From: Chitinophagaceae bacterium
Lineage (GTDB): Bacteria > Bacteroidota > Bacteroidia > Chitinophagales > Chitinophagaceae
Reading direction: 5' to 3'
DNA length: 64,000 bases
Assembly: GCA_016699815.1 (NCBI GenBank)
Contig: CP065012.1
Location: forward strand, 620,001 to 684,000
Part shown: positions 34,721 to 43,281 of the stretch, piece after piece
Numbering within the stretch: position 1 is the stretch's first letter
How the letters are laid out: each line of letters begins with the position of its first letter
Made by a program: the position numbers and the translations under genes
Notes under the pieces: model-generated
Database searches by the model: none
Seen by the model: only the letters and a program-made list of their open reading frames with translations
What the model was told of the DNA's origin: nothing

Positions 34721-35770
34721 TTACGCAATATTGGCTTTTACAAAATCGCTTATCAGCGTGCTTATTAACTTAGCCGTTTCATCGCTTTTTAAACCATCAT
34801 GCATTTGGCAGGCGCCATCACAAATATGTAAAAAAGCTGCTTTTACATCGGTGCCTGCAAAGCTGATGAATTGCCTTGCCTGCAAAGCCGTTAACCCCAC
34901 AGGAGAATGTGCGCTGCTGAGCAGATGCTCAATTAAGGCTATACTTAATTCCACCCCGCAAAAATTCTCTTCTGTAAAACCTGTTGCGTGGGCCACTGCC
35001 TGTATAAAGCTTTGCCTTTCATGAATAAAAATATCTTCATAAAAACGGTAATGAATAAAATGATTATCGTGCATTTTATTTAATACATTTTGTGCAACAC
35101 TATGCTGCTGCAAACCTACGATGGCATACTTTCCCAGGTAGCCATCTGTTTCGGCATAGCTATATGCGTTGCTGCTGTGGCGGCCTTCTGCAGGGCTGTA
35201 GCCCGCTTCGCCGGAAAGGCTTATTGCATTAATTTGGGCAAGCGGAATTTTTCCTGATTTATGCAGTCCTTTTGCTACTGCTTTTATTAATGGGTAAGCA
35301 TTATTGCGGCCACCACCTATTACCAATGGTATTTTACCATAAAATGAAATGGACTTTATAATTTGTTCTACTTCTTCATCAATTATGTGTACGGCATGGC
35401 GACAGGCATCTACTTTTTCTTCGGGGTTGTAAGCATTGTTTTCTATAAGGTATTTTATATCGCCAAAATCATAATGCCCCAGGAGCAATATTTCATCCCC
35501 ATTTAAAAAATCGTTGCTTTGCGCATTAAGGAAAGTGTTTAAAAAAGGATACCATGCAGTATCTACGCCACCGGTGCCGTAATTGGCCATTACGCCAATA
35601 TCTTCGGGTATGCCCAGCAATACATATTTTGCTTTGGATTGGGCAAGCACTTCGGGCCATTCGGCATTTTCCGGCAGGCATTGCAGCCTTTCACCCAGTT
35701 TTGTTTCAAACCGGCGTACTTTAGTAAGAGAAAGAATATCTTTTTTATTGTAAAACTTAAAGTGCTTCAT
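34721..35770 (-). CDS. HutG-like arginase-fold protein lacking all metal ligands
   Basis: A 349-aa protein with the overall ureohydrolase layout of Bacteroidota formimidoylglutamases (VLLGIPEDIGVMANYG; IPLVIGGGRNNAYPLI; EGRHSSNAYSYA). The usual dimanganese residues are gone: the His-Asp of GGGHD is R155-N156; the Asp-x-His-x-Asp strand reads I183-S-L185-S-G187; the late Asp-x-Asp reads S276-I-A278. It is therefore very unlikely to hydrolyse guanidino or formimino groups. The start at 35770 (MKHFKFYNKK) is preferred over 35830, which adds a hydrophobic stretch not expected in the family. It lies between hutI and ftcD, so a structural or regulatory role in histidine breakdown is inferred. Confidence 0.85.
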   Translation of the reverse strand: MKHFKFYNKKDILSLTKVRRFETKLGERLQCLPENAEWPEVLAQSKAKYVLLGIPEDIGVMANYGTGGVDTAWYPFLNTFLNAQSNDFLNGDEILLLGHYDFGDIKYLIENNAYNPEEKVDACRHAVHIIDEEVEQIIKSISFYGKIPLVIGGGRNNAYPLIKAVAKGLHKSGKIPLAQINAISLSGEAGYSPAEGRHSSNAYSYAETDGYLGKYAIVGLQQHSVAQNVLNKMHDNHFIHYRFYEDIFIHERQSFIQAVAHATGFTEENFCGVELSIALIEHLLSSAHSPVGLTALQARQFISFAGTDVKAAFLHICDGACQMHDGLKSDETAKLISTLISDFVKANIA

Positions 35771-35851
35771 ATTTTTTTGCTTGCCTAATACTATGATAAG
35801 CAAAGTAATTAAAGGAAATGTGTTGAACAAAAAAATTTAAGGGAATTCTCT

Positions 35852-37096
35852 CTATTGTACCCAGTTACCTTTGAGCATTACTTTATCTATATGGTTGCTG
35901 CCAAAGCTATAGAAAAGATAAGCCAGGGAAGGAATTGGTTTAGTAAATATGAGGTTTGCCGCTTTACCAATAGTAATAGAACCCAGTTCATTTTCCAATT
36001 CCATGGCGTAAGCGCCATTTAAGGTAGAAGCATTTATTACTTCTTCAGGAAGCATTTTCATTTGTATGCAACTCATTGCATTTACCAGGTTCATATTACC
36101 GCTGGGTGATGAACCCGGGTTAAAATCCGATGCAAGTGTTACGGCTGCACCTGCATCAATTAATTTTCTTGCCGGTTGAAATGGCATTCTTAAAAAGAAT
36201 GCTGCAGTAGGCAGTAAAGTACTGCAGCCCTTATATAAACCCAGCATTTGGATTTCTTCTTTGTTTACCGTTTCCAAATGATCCAGTGATACAGCGCCTA
36301 ATTTAATGCCCGCTTCAATTGCGCCAATACTGTTGAGTTGGTTTACATGCAACTTTGGTTTTAACTGATGGAAAGCGCCTGCCTTACAAATTTTTATCAT
36401 TTCATCTGGTGAAAAAAAGCCAGTTTCGCAAAACACATCAATATAATCGGCCAGTTTTTCTGCGGCAATTACCGGTAGCATTTCATCAATTATTTGTCGT
36501 ATATAACCTTCATGGTTTTCTTTAAAAGCTGCAGGGTAGGTATGTGCGCCTAAAAATGTGGATTTTATTGTAACATCCGATTGCTGCTTTAGCCGTTTTA
36601 TAACCCTCAGCATTTTCAACTCTGCTTCTACCGTAAGGCCATAGCCACTTTTAATTTCAATGGCTCCTGTACCCAGCGCCGCAAGTTCGTTCAGCCTTTT
36701 TAAGGCCGATTGGAACAATTCCTCCTCTGGGTTTTCATTTAATTTTTTTGCAGAGTTTAAAATACCTCCTCCTTTTGCAGCAATTTCGGCATAGCTTAGC
36801 CCGTTTATTTTATCAATAAATTCATTTTCCCTGCTCCCGGCAAATACAATATGCGTATGGCTATCGCACCAGCAGGGTAAAATCATTTGGCCATAAATAT
36901 CTACCACATTTTTGGGCAAATGCGGCACACGTAACTCCAGCTCATACATAGGCCCGTAACCTGCTATCAGGCCATCTTCTACCAGTAAGTAGGCATCAGC
37001 AATACAAGGTAAATCAGCCAATGCTTTACCCCGCAACTGCACATAGGTTTCCCTGCTGTTAATTAATTTGCTTATATGGGTAAATAAAACCGTCAT
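35852..37096 (-). CDS. hutI: Imidazolonepropionase
   Basis: A 414-aa amidohydrolase that opens imidazolone propionate to formiminoglutamate, the third step of histidine degradation. Motifs: metal-binding HTHIVFAGSRENEF near 80, the family marker EIKSGYGLT near 145, HVNQLNSIGA, SLDHLETVN near 275 and ASDFNPGSSPSGN near 325. Its ATG is two bases after the stop of the MurC-like gene, so translation is likely coupled. hutH and hutU are not in this window. Confidence 0.95.
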   Translation of the reverse strand: MTVLFTHISKLINSRETYVQLRGKALADLPCIADAYLLVEDGLIAGYGPMYELELRVPHLPKNVVDIYGQMILPCWCDSHTHIVFAGSRENEFIDKINGLSYAEIAAKGGGILNSAKKLNENPEEELFQSALKRLNELAALGTGAIEIKSGYGLTVEAELKMLRVIKRLKQQSDVTIKSTFLGAHTYPAAFKENHEGYIRQIIDEMLPVIAAEKLADYIDVFCETGFFSPDEMIKICKAGAFHQLKPKLHVNQLNSIGAIEAGIKLGAVSLDHLETVNKEEIQMLGLYKGCSTLLPTAAFFLRMPFQPARKLIDAGAAVTLASDFNPGSSPSGNMNLVNAMSCIQMKMLPEEVINASTLNGAYAMELENELGSITIGKAANLIFTKPIPSLAYLFYSFGSNHIDKVMLKGNWVQ

Positions 37097-37098
37097 GT

Positions 37099-38502
37099 TT
37101 ACAGTTGTTCAAAAATATCTTTGCTAAATTTTTCAAGGCCCGGATCCCTTGCGCCCATTAACAACAGCACGGTGCCTTCGGTTAAATGCGGCCTTACAGT
37201 TTCTAAAAATTTATTCCTGTCTTTCACAAAAAAGGCATTTTTTCCCAATGCGTTAATATCCTGTATTAAATCATTTGCAGAAATATCTTTAACTGTGGTT
37301 CCTCCTGCATAAAATATTTCACTCATCCATATTTCATCCTGTTGCCGAAGTGTTTCGGCAATTTCTTTTACAAAATCATTTCTCAAAAACCTTGTAGGCC
37401 CGTAACCATGTGGCTGAAACCATGCCACAACTTTTTGTGCCAGTGGCTGGCAGGCAGCAATGGATGCGGCACATTTGGCCGGGTTGTGGGCATAATCATC
37501 TATTACCCAAATGCCGTTTTTATTGCCTAATACCTGGTGGCGGCGATATATACCCTCGTAAGTTTTTAATGCTTCGGCAGATACTGCTAATGGTACGCCA
37601 AGCTGCAAAGCAACGGCTGCGGCAGCCACCGCATTTTCCATACTGTGCTTTCCAATTGCGTGCATTAAAAATTTTATTCCATTAATTTCAAAAGAAATTT
37701 CAAAAGCCTGCTGGTTAAAATTAATTGCGTTGGTGCCTGCATTGCCGTTTATAGAAAAATCGTTTTGTAAATTTTGCGACAACTGCTTTGCCAAAGCATT
37801 GGATTGATTTACGATGAATTTTCCTGTGGTATTATTTTTAAAAATGGAAAAAATGCTTAAGAGTTCGTCAATCTCCTGGTGGTCTTTATCAATATTTAAG
37901 AGCAAACCCACTTCGGGCCTGTACTCAATAACAGACCCATCACTTTCATCTGCTTCAATAACGAGCCACTCGCCTGCGCCTACTTTTGCATTGCCTATTT
38001 TGCCTTCTTTAATAATACTGGTTAAGCCTGCGCCGCTTATAATGCTGGGTTGCATACCTGCATGTTGCAATACTTGAAACAACATAGCGCTGGTAGTACT
38101 TTTTCCCGATGTGCCGCCTACGGCGATGGTTCGCTTGCTATTTGCTATTAATGCCAGTACCTGGCTCCTTTTTAAAATGGGTATGTTGAGCGCTTTGGCT
38201 TTTTGCACTTCGGCAACGGTATCTTCAATTGCTGTTGACACCACAACCAGTTGTGTTTTGTTTGTAATGCCATCGCCGTTTTGCAAAAAACATTTAATGC
38301 CTTCGGCTTCCAGTTTGCTTCGTGTTTCGTTTACTTCGCCAGCAACAAAATATCTGTCGCTGCCGCTTACCTCTTTTCCTGTACCGGCAAGGTATTGGGC
38401 AATTGCGCTCATACCTGCGCCTGCAACCCCAATAAAAAAAATATGCTGGTAACTATTTATTGATGGAGCCATAACTGGTTTTACAGTTGCTAATTTAAGC
38501 AA
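37099..38502 (-). CDS. MurC-like Mur ligase, paralogue with altered motifs
   Basis: A 467-aa three-domain Mur ligase: N-terminal Rossmann part (IFFIGVAGAGMSAIAQYL), central ATPase (AVGGTSGKSTTSAML, P-loop residues 130-136; ADESDGS; NIDKDH) and C-terminal part (GIYRRHQVLG, DDYAHNPAKCAA, MGARDPGLEKF). It groups with MurC/Mpl by overall pattern, but the P-loop has GTSGKST instead of GTHGKT and the C-terminal motif DDYAHNP instead of DDYAHHP. It sits in an apparent hut operon rather than a division cluster. The substrate may be UDP-MurNAc and alanine, a muropeptide (Mpl-like), or something else. An alternative start is the ATG at 38472. Confidence 0.8.
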   Translation of the reverse strand: MLKLATVKPVMAPSINSYQHIFFIGVAGAGMSAIAQYLAGTGKEVSGSDRYFVAGEVNETRSKLEAEGIKCFLQNGDGITNKTQLVVVSTAIEDTVAEVQKAKALNIPILKRSQVLALIANSKRTIAVGGTSGKSTTSAMLFQVLQHAGMQPSIISGAGLTSIIKEGKIGNAKVGAGEWLVIEADESDGSVIEYRPEVGLLLNIDKDHQEIDELLSIFSIFKNNTTGKFIVNQSNALAKQLSQNLQNDFSINGNAGTNAINFNQQAFEISFEINGIKFLMHAIGKHSMENAVAAAAVALQLGVPLAVSAEALKTYEGIYRRHQVLGNKNGIWVIDDYAHNPAKCAASIAACQPLAQKVVAWFQPHGYGPTRFLRNDFVKEIAETLRQQDEIWMSEIFYAGGTTVKDISANDLIQDINALGKNAFFVKDRNKFLETVRPHLTEGTVLLLMGARDPGLEKFSKDIFEQL

Positions 38503-38562
38503 TAGTTAATGAGCTATTGAAATAATAAATACTTATAAAAAAAATCGGTAGAAAATTTGTAT

Positions 38563-39987
38563 CTAATATCCCAATATTTTAAGCATACTTTGGGCCGTTT
38601 GTTCTTTTGCATAAACCCAATCGGTAAGCTTTCCGTTTTTATCGAAATCTACAATTATATGCTTGGGTGATGGTATAAGGCAATGCTTTATGCCGCCATA
38701 GCCGCTAATTTGATCCTGGTAGGCGCCGGTATGAAAAAAGCCAACGTATAAGGGTTCTTTATTATTTTCCATATCGCCATTGGTATTATTTAATTTTGGC
38801 AGAAATACTTCATTGATATGTTCTTCGGAGTCGTAATAATCGTGGCCATCGCAGGTAATACCTCCTAAAACAACCCGCTGGTATTCATTATTCCATTTAT
38901 TAATGGGGAGCATTAAAAATTTTTCACCAATGCCCCAGGTATCGGGTAGTGTGGTGATAAAAGAAGAATCTATCATATACCAGGTTTCCCTGTCGTTTTG
39001 CACTTTTTGGCCAATAACGCTGTAAATATGCGCCATGCTTTCGCCTACGGTGTAGCTGCCAAACTCTGTGAAAATATGCGGCATTTGTACCCTGGCTTTT
39101 TTGCATGCTTTTTTAATGGTACTTACAATTTCATTTATCATAAACTGGTAATCGTAATTAAATGCCAGTGAATGTTTAATGGGAAAGCCGCCGCCGATAT
39201 TTATAGAATCCAACTCGGGACATATTTTTTTTAACTGGCAATAAAGGTTAATGCTTTTTTGCAGTTCGCTCCAGTAATAAATATCATCCTTTATGCCTTT
39301 ATTGAGGAAGATGTGGAGCATTTTTAGTTGAAACTTATCTTCGTTGCCTTCTATTTCATCTACATAATATTCCAATACATCTTTTGCTTTTATACCAAGC
39401 CTGGATGTGTAAAACGGAAAAGTGGGTTCTTCTTCTGCAGCAATTCTGATACCCAGTTTAAAAGGCTCTTTGGTACGTATGCTGCGCTTATACATATTTA
39501 ATTCCTCTTTGTTGTCCAATATGGGAATTACATTTCTAAAGCCGGTATTAATCAGCCGTGCAATTCTGCTGGTATAGTTTTTTTGCTTAAACCCATTACA
39601 AAGTATAAATATGTCCTTATTTATTTTTCGGCGCTTGTAAAGAGAATTGATGATTTCAATATCGTAAGCATAGGAAGTTTCCAGGTGGATATTGTGCTTT
39701 ATGGCTTCTTCCAAAACAAAACTAAAATGGGAGCTTTTGGTGCAATAGCAATAATTATATTTTCCTTCGTATTTATTTTTTTTAATAGCATCGGCAAACA
39801 TTTTTTTGGCCTTATTGATTTGCCAGCCGATTTTGGGCAAAAAACTCATTTTTAAAGGGGTGCCATATTTATCTATCAACAGCTTTAAATCAATGTTATT
39901 AAACTGTAAATAATTATCTTTTACTTTCAAATCATCCTGGGGGAAATTAAAGGTTTGCTGTACCAGGTCGTTATAAGTATTATTCAT
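38563..39987 (-). CDS. speA: Arginine decarboxylase, fold III PLP enzyme
   Basis: A 474-aa PLP-dependent decarboxylase of the alanine-racemase fold. The PLP lysine is expected in YCYCTKSSHFSFVLEEA (near 80), the phosphate-binding glycines in INIGGGFPIKHSL (near 248), and the second-subunit active-site residues in GGITCDGHDYYDSEE and FFHTGAYQDQISGYGG. It matches the short Bacteroidota biosynthetic arginine decarboxylase that makes agmatine, rather than the 630-aa SpeA of enterics. Ornithine or another basic amino acid remains possible. A TATATTTG element lies 44 bases upstream. Confidence 0.83.
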   Translation of the reverse strand: MNNTYNDLVQQTFNFPQDDLKVKDNYLQFNNIDLKLLIDKYGTPLKMSFLPKIGWQINKAKKMFADAIKKNKYEGKYNYCYCTKSSHFSFVLEEAIKHNIHLETSYAYDIEIINSLYKRRKINKDIFILCNGFKQKNYTSRIARLINTGFRNVIPILDNKEELNMYKRSIRTKEPFKLGIRIAAEEEPTFPFYTSRLGIKAKDVLEYYVDEIEGNEDKFQLKMLHIFLNKGIKDDIYYWSELQKSINLYCQLKKICPELDSINIGGGFPIKHSLAFNYDYQFMINEIVSTIKKACKKARVQMPHIFTEFGSYTVGESMAHIYSVIGQKVQNDRETWYMIDSSFITTLPDTWGIGEKFLMLPINKWNNEYQRVVLGGITCDGHDYYDSEEHINEVFLPKLNNTNGDMENNKEPLYVGFFHTGAYQDQISGYGGIKHCLIPSPKHIIVDFDKNGKLTDWVYAKEQTAQSMLKILGY

Positions 39988-40030
39988 TCCTTTGAATGGT
40001 TAAAAATTATTTTAAGAAAGAAAACAGCCG

Positions 40031-40038
40031 CAAATATA
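40031..40038 (-). promoter_or_regulatory. -7 promoter element (TATATTTG) for the arginine decarboxylase gene
   Basis: The minus strand reads TATATTTG, 44 bases before the ATG at 39987 and immediately after the rplT terminator. Confidence 0.5.
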
Positions 40039-40050
40039 ATTGATTAAAAT

Positions 40051-40083
40051 AAAAAACCGCCCCTGCTTTCGAAAGGACGGCTA
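40051..40083 (-). terminator. Rho-independent terminator of rpmI-rplT
   Basis: On the minus strand, 20 bases after the rplT stop, GCCGTCC pairs with GGGGCGG (one G-T pair) around a TTTCGAAAG-containing loop, followed by TTTTTTATTTT. Confidence 0.8.
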
Positions 40084-40102
40084 CCAGTTGGTTTGGGTAA
40101 AA

Positions 40103-40447
40103 TTATTTAAGCGAATTTACCAGCGCCTTAAAGGCTTCGGGTTCATTCATAGCAAGATCGGCAAGCACCTTACGGTTTAAGTCGATTTCTTTTGCGTTTA
40201 ATTTAAAAATAAGTTCGCTGTATGTAATTCCCTGCTCTCTTGCTGCGGCATTTATACGGGCAATCCAAAGGGCACGGTACTCCCGCTTTTTATTTTTACG
40301 GCCTACATAACTGTAAGTAAGCCCTTTTTCCATAACGTTTTTAGCAACGGTATAAACATTTTTACGTTTGCCATAATAACCTTTGGCGGCTTTGAGTACC
40401 CTTTTACGGCGGGCCTTGCTGGCTACGGCATTTACTGAACGTGGCAT
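40103..40447 (-). CDS. rplT: 50S ribosomal protein L20
   Basis: A 114-aa L20 with the typical start PRSVNAVASKARRKRVLKAAKG, YYGKRKNVYTVAKN and the conserved RALWIARINAAAREQGITYSELI. It is an early-binding 50S assembly protein and, in several bacteria, an autoregulator of its operon. It follows rpmI by 42 bases and is followed by a strong terminator. Confidence 0.98.
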   Translation of the reverse strand: MPRSVNAVASKARRKRVLKAAKGYYGKRKNVYTVAKNVMEKGLTYSYVGRKNKKREYRALWIARINAAAREQGITYSELIFKLNAKEIDLNRKVLADLAMNEPEAFKALVNSLK

Positions 40448-40489
40448 ATTTTAATTTTTTTAAAGTTAAAGATTGAGTTTTCCTGGGGC

Positions 40490-40687
40490 TTACTTCATAC
40501 AAAGTAAACGTTTTACAAAATGCAAATTGGCATCGGCCACAACACCGTCCTTACGCATATTGCGTTTGCGCTTGGTAGATTTTTTTGTAAGAATGTGGCG
40601 TTTGAAAGCTTTTTGGAAAGTGATTTTACCTCCACCGGTAACTTTAAAGCGCTTTTTTGCGCTACTGTTGGTTTTAACCTTTGGCAT
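40490..40687 (-). CDS. rpmI: 50S ribosomal protein L35
   Basis: A 65-aa L35: PKVKTNSSAKKRFKVTGGGKI, then HILTKKSTKRKRNMR. The start at 40687 gives the normal N-terminus; the frame is open to 40750 but the extra 21 residues do not resemble L35. The usual upstream partner infC is not present: the next gene upstream (CBS protein) is on the opposite strand. Confidence 0.97.
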   Translation of the reverse strand: MPKVKTNSSAKKRFKVTGGGKITFQKAFKRHILTKKSTKRKRNMRKDGVVADANLHFVKRLLCMK

Positions 40688-40793
40688 TACATAACTTTTG
40701 ATCGTTACTCCCTGCTGGCGTTCCGAACAGACGGACACTTTTTGGGCCATGTGGGAAATGTTTATTCCTGAAAGATTGCTCTTTTTTGGGCGG

Positions 40794-40801
40794 CAAAGAT
40801 A
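40794..40801 (-). promoter_or_regulatory. -7 promoter element (TATCTTTG) for rpmI-rplT
   Basis: The minus strand reads TATCTTTG, 107 bases before the rpmI ATG. The resulting leader of roughly 100 bases is long enough for L20-type autogenous control, though no defined L20-binding structure was worked out. Confidence 0.5.
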
Positions 40802-40921
40802 AGGGTTTTAGGTTATAAAATACAGCGGTAATGAGAATTTTAGGTAAAAAACGATGTTTTTGGAAAATATCGTTTGAATTCACCTAAATTATTGTAAACT
40901 TTAGCGTTAAATTACACTGAT

Positions 40922-41341
40922 ATGAATAGAAAATCAAAAGTATCTGAAATAATGGCTGAGAAACTTATAGTTGCCGACAGCCATAATAGTTTTACCCAAA
41001 TTATGGATTTTTTCACCCGCAGCAAAATCCATCACCTGCCCATTACACAAAATAATAAAATTATTGGCATTGTGAGTTTAAGCGATGTTATCCGTTACCT
41101 GGGCCGTGTATTGGAAGAAGGTAAAACTACCTCTATATCAGAAATTAGTAGTGGTTTTTCTTTGGATAGTGTGATGACCAAAAACCCTTATTGTTTAAAA
41201 ACAACAGATACTATTGAATCTGCATTTGAAGAAATTTCAAAAGGTGGCTTTCATGCACTGCCCATTATAAAAGATGATGAAACACTGGTAGGTATTGTAA
41301 CAGCAATTGACCTGGTAAGATGGTATGACCAGATGATGTAA
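40922..41341 (+). CDS. Tandem CBS domain protein
   Basis: A 139-aa protein consisting of two CBS motifs (a Bateman module). The first spans KVSEIMAEKLIVADSHNSF to KIIGIVSLSDVIRYLG; the second spans SVMTKNPYCLKTTDTIESA to LVGIVTAIDLVRWY. Such modules bind adenine nucleotides or similar ligands and act as energy sensors; with no effector domain attached, this one probably acts on a partner protein. It is monocistronic and divergent from rpmI. Confidence 0.9.
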   Translation: MNRKSKVSEIMAEKLIVADSHNSFTQIMDFFTRSKIHHLPITQNNKIIGIVSLSDVIRYLGRVLEEGKTTSISEISSGFSLDSVMTKNPYCLKTTDTIESAFEEISKGGFHALPIIKDDETLVGIVTAIDLVRWYDQMM

Positions 41342-41479
41342 ATTTTAAGTGCTTATTTTTTTTGATTGCCTGTTTCTATTGGGCGTACAATTTATTTGCG
41401 TTTTATAAAATTATAGGTTATTAAATTGAATGGGAATATTCATTGCAATTCCTGTAAGCAGGATAAGTTAATGAAGAAT

Positions 41480-42625
41480 TTAATTAGACGAAGCCCTTTT
41501 TAGCGAATACTTCCCAAATTTTTTCTTTACCTCATCAATAGCTTTATATAATTCGCCCTTTGATTTTGTGCTATCAAATAAATTGGCTTGGGTGGCATTA
41601 TTGGTAAAGCTGCTAAGTTTTACGCCAAGCAGCCTTACCGGTTCGCTTTTTTTATAAAACCGTTTAAACAACTCTTTTACTACAGGTATAAAGGCATCAT
41701 CTGCATGGGAAGGGTCAATTGTAGCTTGGCGTGTAAAAGTTTCAAAGCTGGGAAACCTTACTTTAATAGCCACGCAGCCTGCCAGCTTTCCATCCTGCCT
41801 TAATTCAAAACACACTTTTTCGGTAAGCCTTACCAGCTCTGCATTTAAAAATTTTACATCGGTAATATTTTCATCAAATGTATTTTCACTGGAAATAGAT
41901 TTAGCTTCATGGTAAGGTTGCACTTTTGAAAAATGCAGGCCTTGTGATTTTTCCCAAAGGTCGGCGCCCCATTTTCCTAAAATATTTTCCAGTTCTATCT
42001 TGCCGGTTTCAAATGCATTTTGAATTGTGCTGATGCCATAGCTATTCAACAATTTTTCTGTTTGCAATCCCACGCCTGGTATTTCTCCAATTTTTAATGG
42101 TGCTAAAAACTCTTTCTCTGTACCATAAGGAATATGCAGGTAACCATTGGGCTTTGCAAGGTTGGTGGCAATTTTAGCCATCATTTTATTAGCGGATAAG
42201 CCAAAAGAAATGGGGAGACCTGTTTTTTCTATTATGCTATTGCGTAAGGCAATCGTCCATTCAAAAGGGTTAAAGAATTTGTCCATCCCGGTTAGGTCAA
42301 TATAAAATTCATCAACCGATGCTTTTTCAAACAAAGGCGCTTCGGCTTTAATAATATCGGTTACCCATCTTGAATAATTACCGTAAGCAGCATAATTGCC
42401 TTTAAGAAAAATTGCCTGCGGACAAAGTTGCCTGGCTTTTTGTACCGGCATAGCAGAATGGATACCAAATTTTCGGGCTTCGTAGCTGCAAGCAGATACC
42501 ACACCTCTATCCTGCCCACCTACAATTACAGGTTTGCCTTTTAACTGTGGGTTGTTAATTACCTCTACGGAAACAAAAAAAGAATCGAGGTCGAAATGGG
42601 CGATAATGCGTTGTTGCCTGCTCAA
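41480..42625 (-). CDS. dinB: DNA polymerase IV (Y family)
   Basis: A 381-aa translesion polymerase. Catalytic acidic residues are in AHFDLDSFFVSVE (near 10-22) and ASVDEFYIDLTG (near 103-114). The helix-hairpin-helix region GEIPGVGLQTEKLLNSYG is near 178, and the little-finger domain follows. The C-terminal ATQANLFD is a QxxLF-type sliding-clamp binding motif, after which about 25 extra residues occur. No LexA-type operator was recognised upstream. Confidence 0.95.
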   Translation of the reverse strand: MSRQQRIIAHFDLDSFFVSVEVINNPQLKGKPVIVGGQDRGVVSACSYEARKFGIHSAMPVQKARQLCPQAIFLKGNYAAYGNYSRWVTDIIKAEAPLFEKASVDEFYIDLTGMDKFFNPFEWTIALRNSIIEKTGLPISFGLSANKMMAKIATNLAKPNGYLHIPYGTEKEFLAPLKIGEIPGVGLQTEKLLNSYGISTIQNAFETGKIELENILGKWGADLWEKSQGLHFSKVQPYHEAKSISSENTFDENITDVKFLNAELVRLTEKVCFELRQDGKLAGCVAIKVRFPSFETFTRQATIDPSHADDAFIPVVKELFKRFYKKSEPVRLLGVKLSSFTNNATQANLFDSTKSKGELYKAIDEVKKKFGKYSLKRASSN

Positions 42626-42661
42626 AAAATATGGTATGTTTTGCAGTGTTAAATTTAAGCA

Positions 42662-43177
42662 TTACTCATAAATTTCCAGCAGGCCAGGTGGGAGTGTTAC
42701 ATACACTTTTCTTGCTGCGTTATCTACCTTTATTAAATTATGCTCATGAACAGGAATATAAGCATGGTTTTTTTTATACAGGATGCTGCAAAGCAATTGA
42801 TGGGGCTGTTCTATTACTTCGGTTATTTCCCCCAGGCTGTTCTTACCGTCGAATAATGTAAACCCCAGCATAGAAATAGGCGCTGCTTTAGCGGCAAATT
42901 TTTTGAAATCGTTTTCGGCAAGCCATACTTCTTTTGAAGTAATTTTTTTGGCGGTTTCCTTTGAGTGGATTCCTTCCAGCTTTACTAAAATTTCTTCATC
43001 GTTTTTTGCCACAGCATTTTCAATAAAATATGGTAAAAAGCTGTTTTTGCCTTCTTCTAAAAACAGTGTTTTTAAACCTTTTAATGCAGTTTTTTTACCA
43101 AGCTTATGCGCAAGCAGTAATTCACCAGCAAGGCCGTAACTGGACACAAATTTCCCTATTTTAAAGTATTGCAACAT
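42662..43177 (-). CDS. rimM: Ribosome maturation factor RimM
   Basis: A 171-aa protein with the RimM N-terminal beta-barrel (FKIGKFVSSYGLAGELLLAHK) and a C-terminal PRC-barrel (GFTLFDGKNSLGEITEVIEQPHQLL, AYIPVHEHNLIKVD, VTLPPGLLEIYE). RimM binds S19 and assists 30S head assembly. It lies downstream of rpsP as in most bacteria, but a strong terminator separates them, and trmD is not adjacent. Confidence 0.93.
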   Translation of the reverse strand: MLQYFKIGKFVSSYGLAGELLLAHKLGKKTALKGLKTLFLEEGKNSFLPYFIENAVAKNDEEILVKLEGIHSKETAKKITSKEVWLAENDFKKFAAKAAPISMLGFTLFDGKNSLGEITEVIEQPHQLLCSILYKKNHAYIPVHEHNLIKVDNAARKVYVTLPPGLLEIYE

Positions 43178-43220
43178 AAGATGGCCTGCAAATTAATAAA
43201 TTTTGAAACCGGAATTTCAA

Positions 43221-43255
43221 TAAAAAAAATCCTCCCAGTACAAAACAGGGAGGAT
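43221..43255 (-). terminator. Rho-independent terminator of rpsP
   Basis: On the minus strand, 26 bases after the rpsP stop, ATCCTCCC pairs with GGGAGGAT around a ten-base loop and is followed by ATTTTTTTA. It would cut rpsP transcripts before rimM. Confidence 0.82.
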
Positions 43256-43281
43256 AATGATTTGATGAAACAAACAAAATA

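Noticed and set aside
40688..40750. An upstream ATG that would extend L35 by 21 residues
   Set aside because: The extra residues do not resemble L35, and the internal start gives the universal L35 N-terminus.
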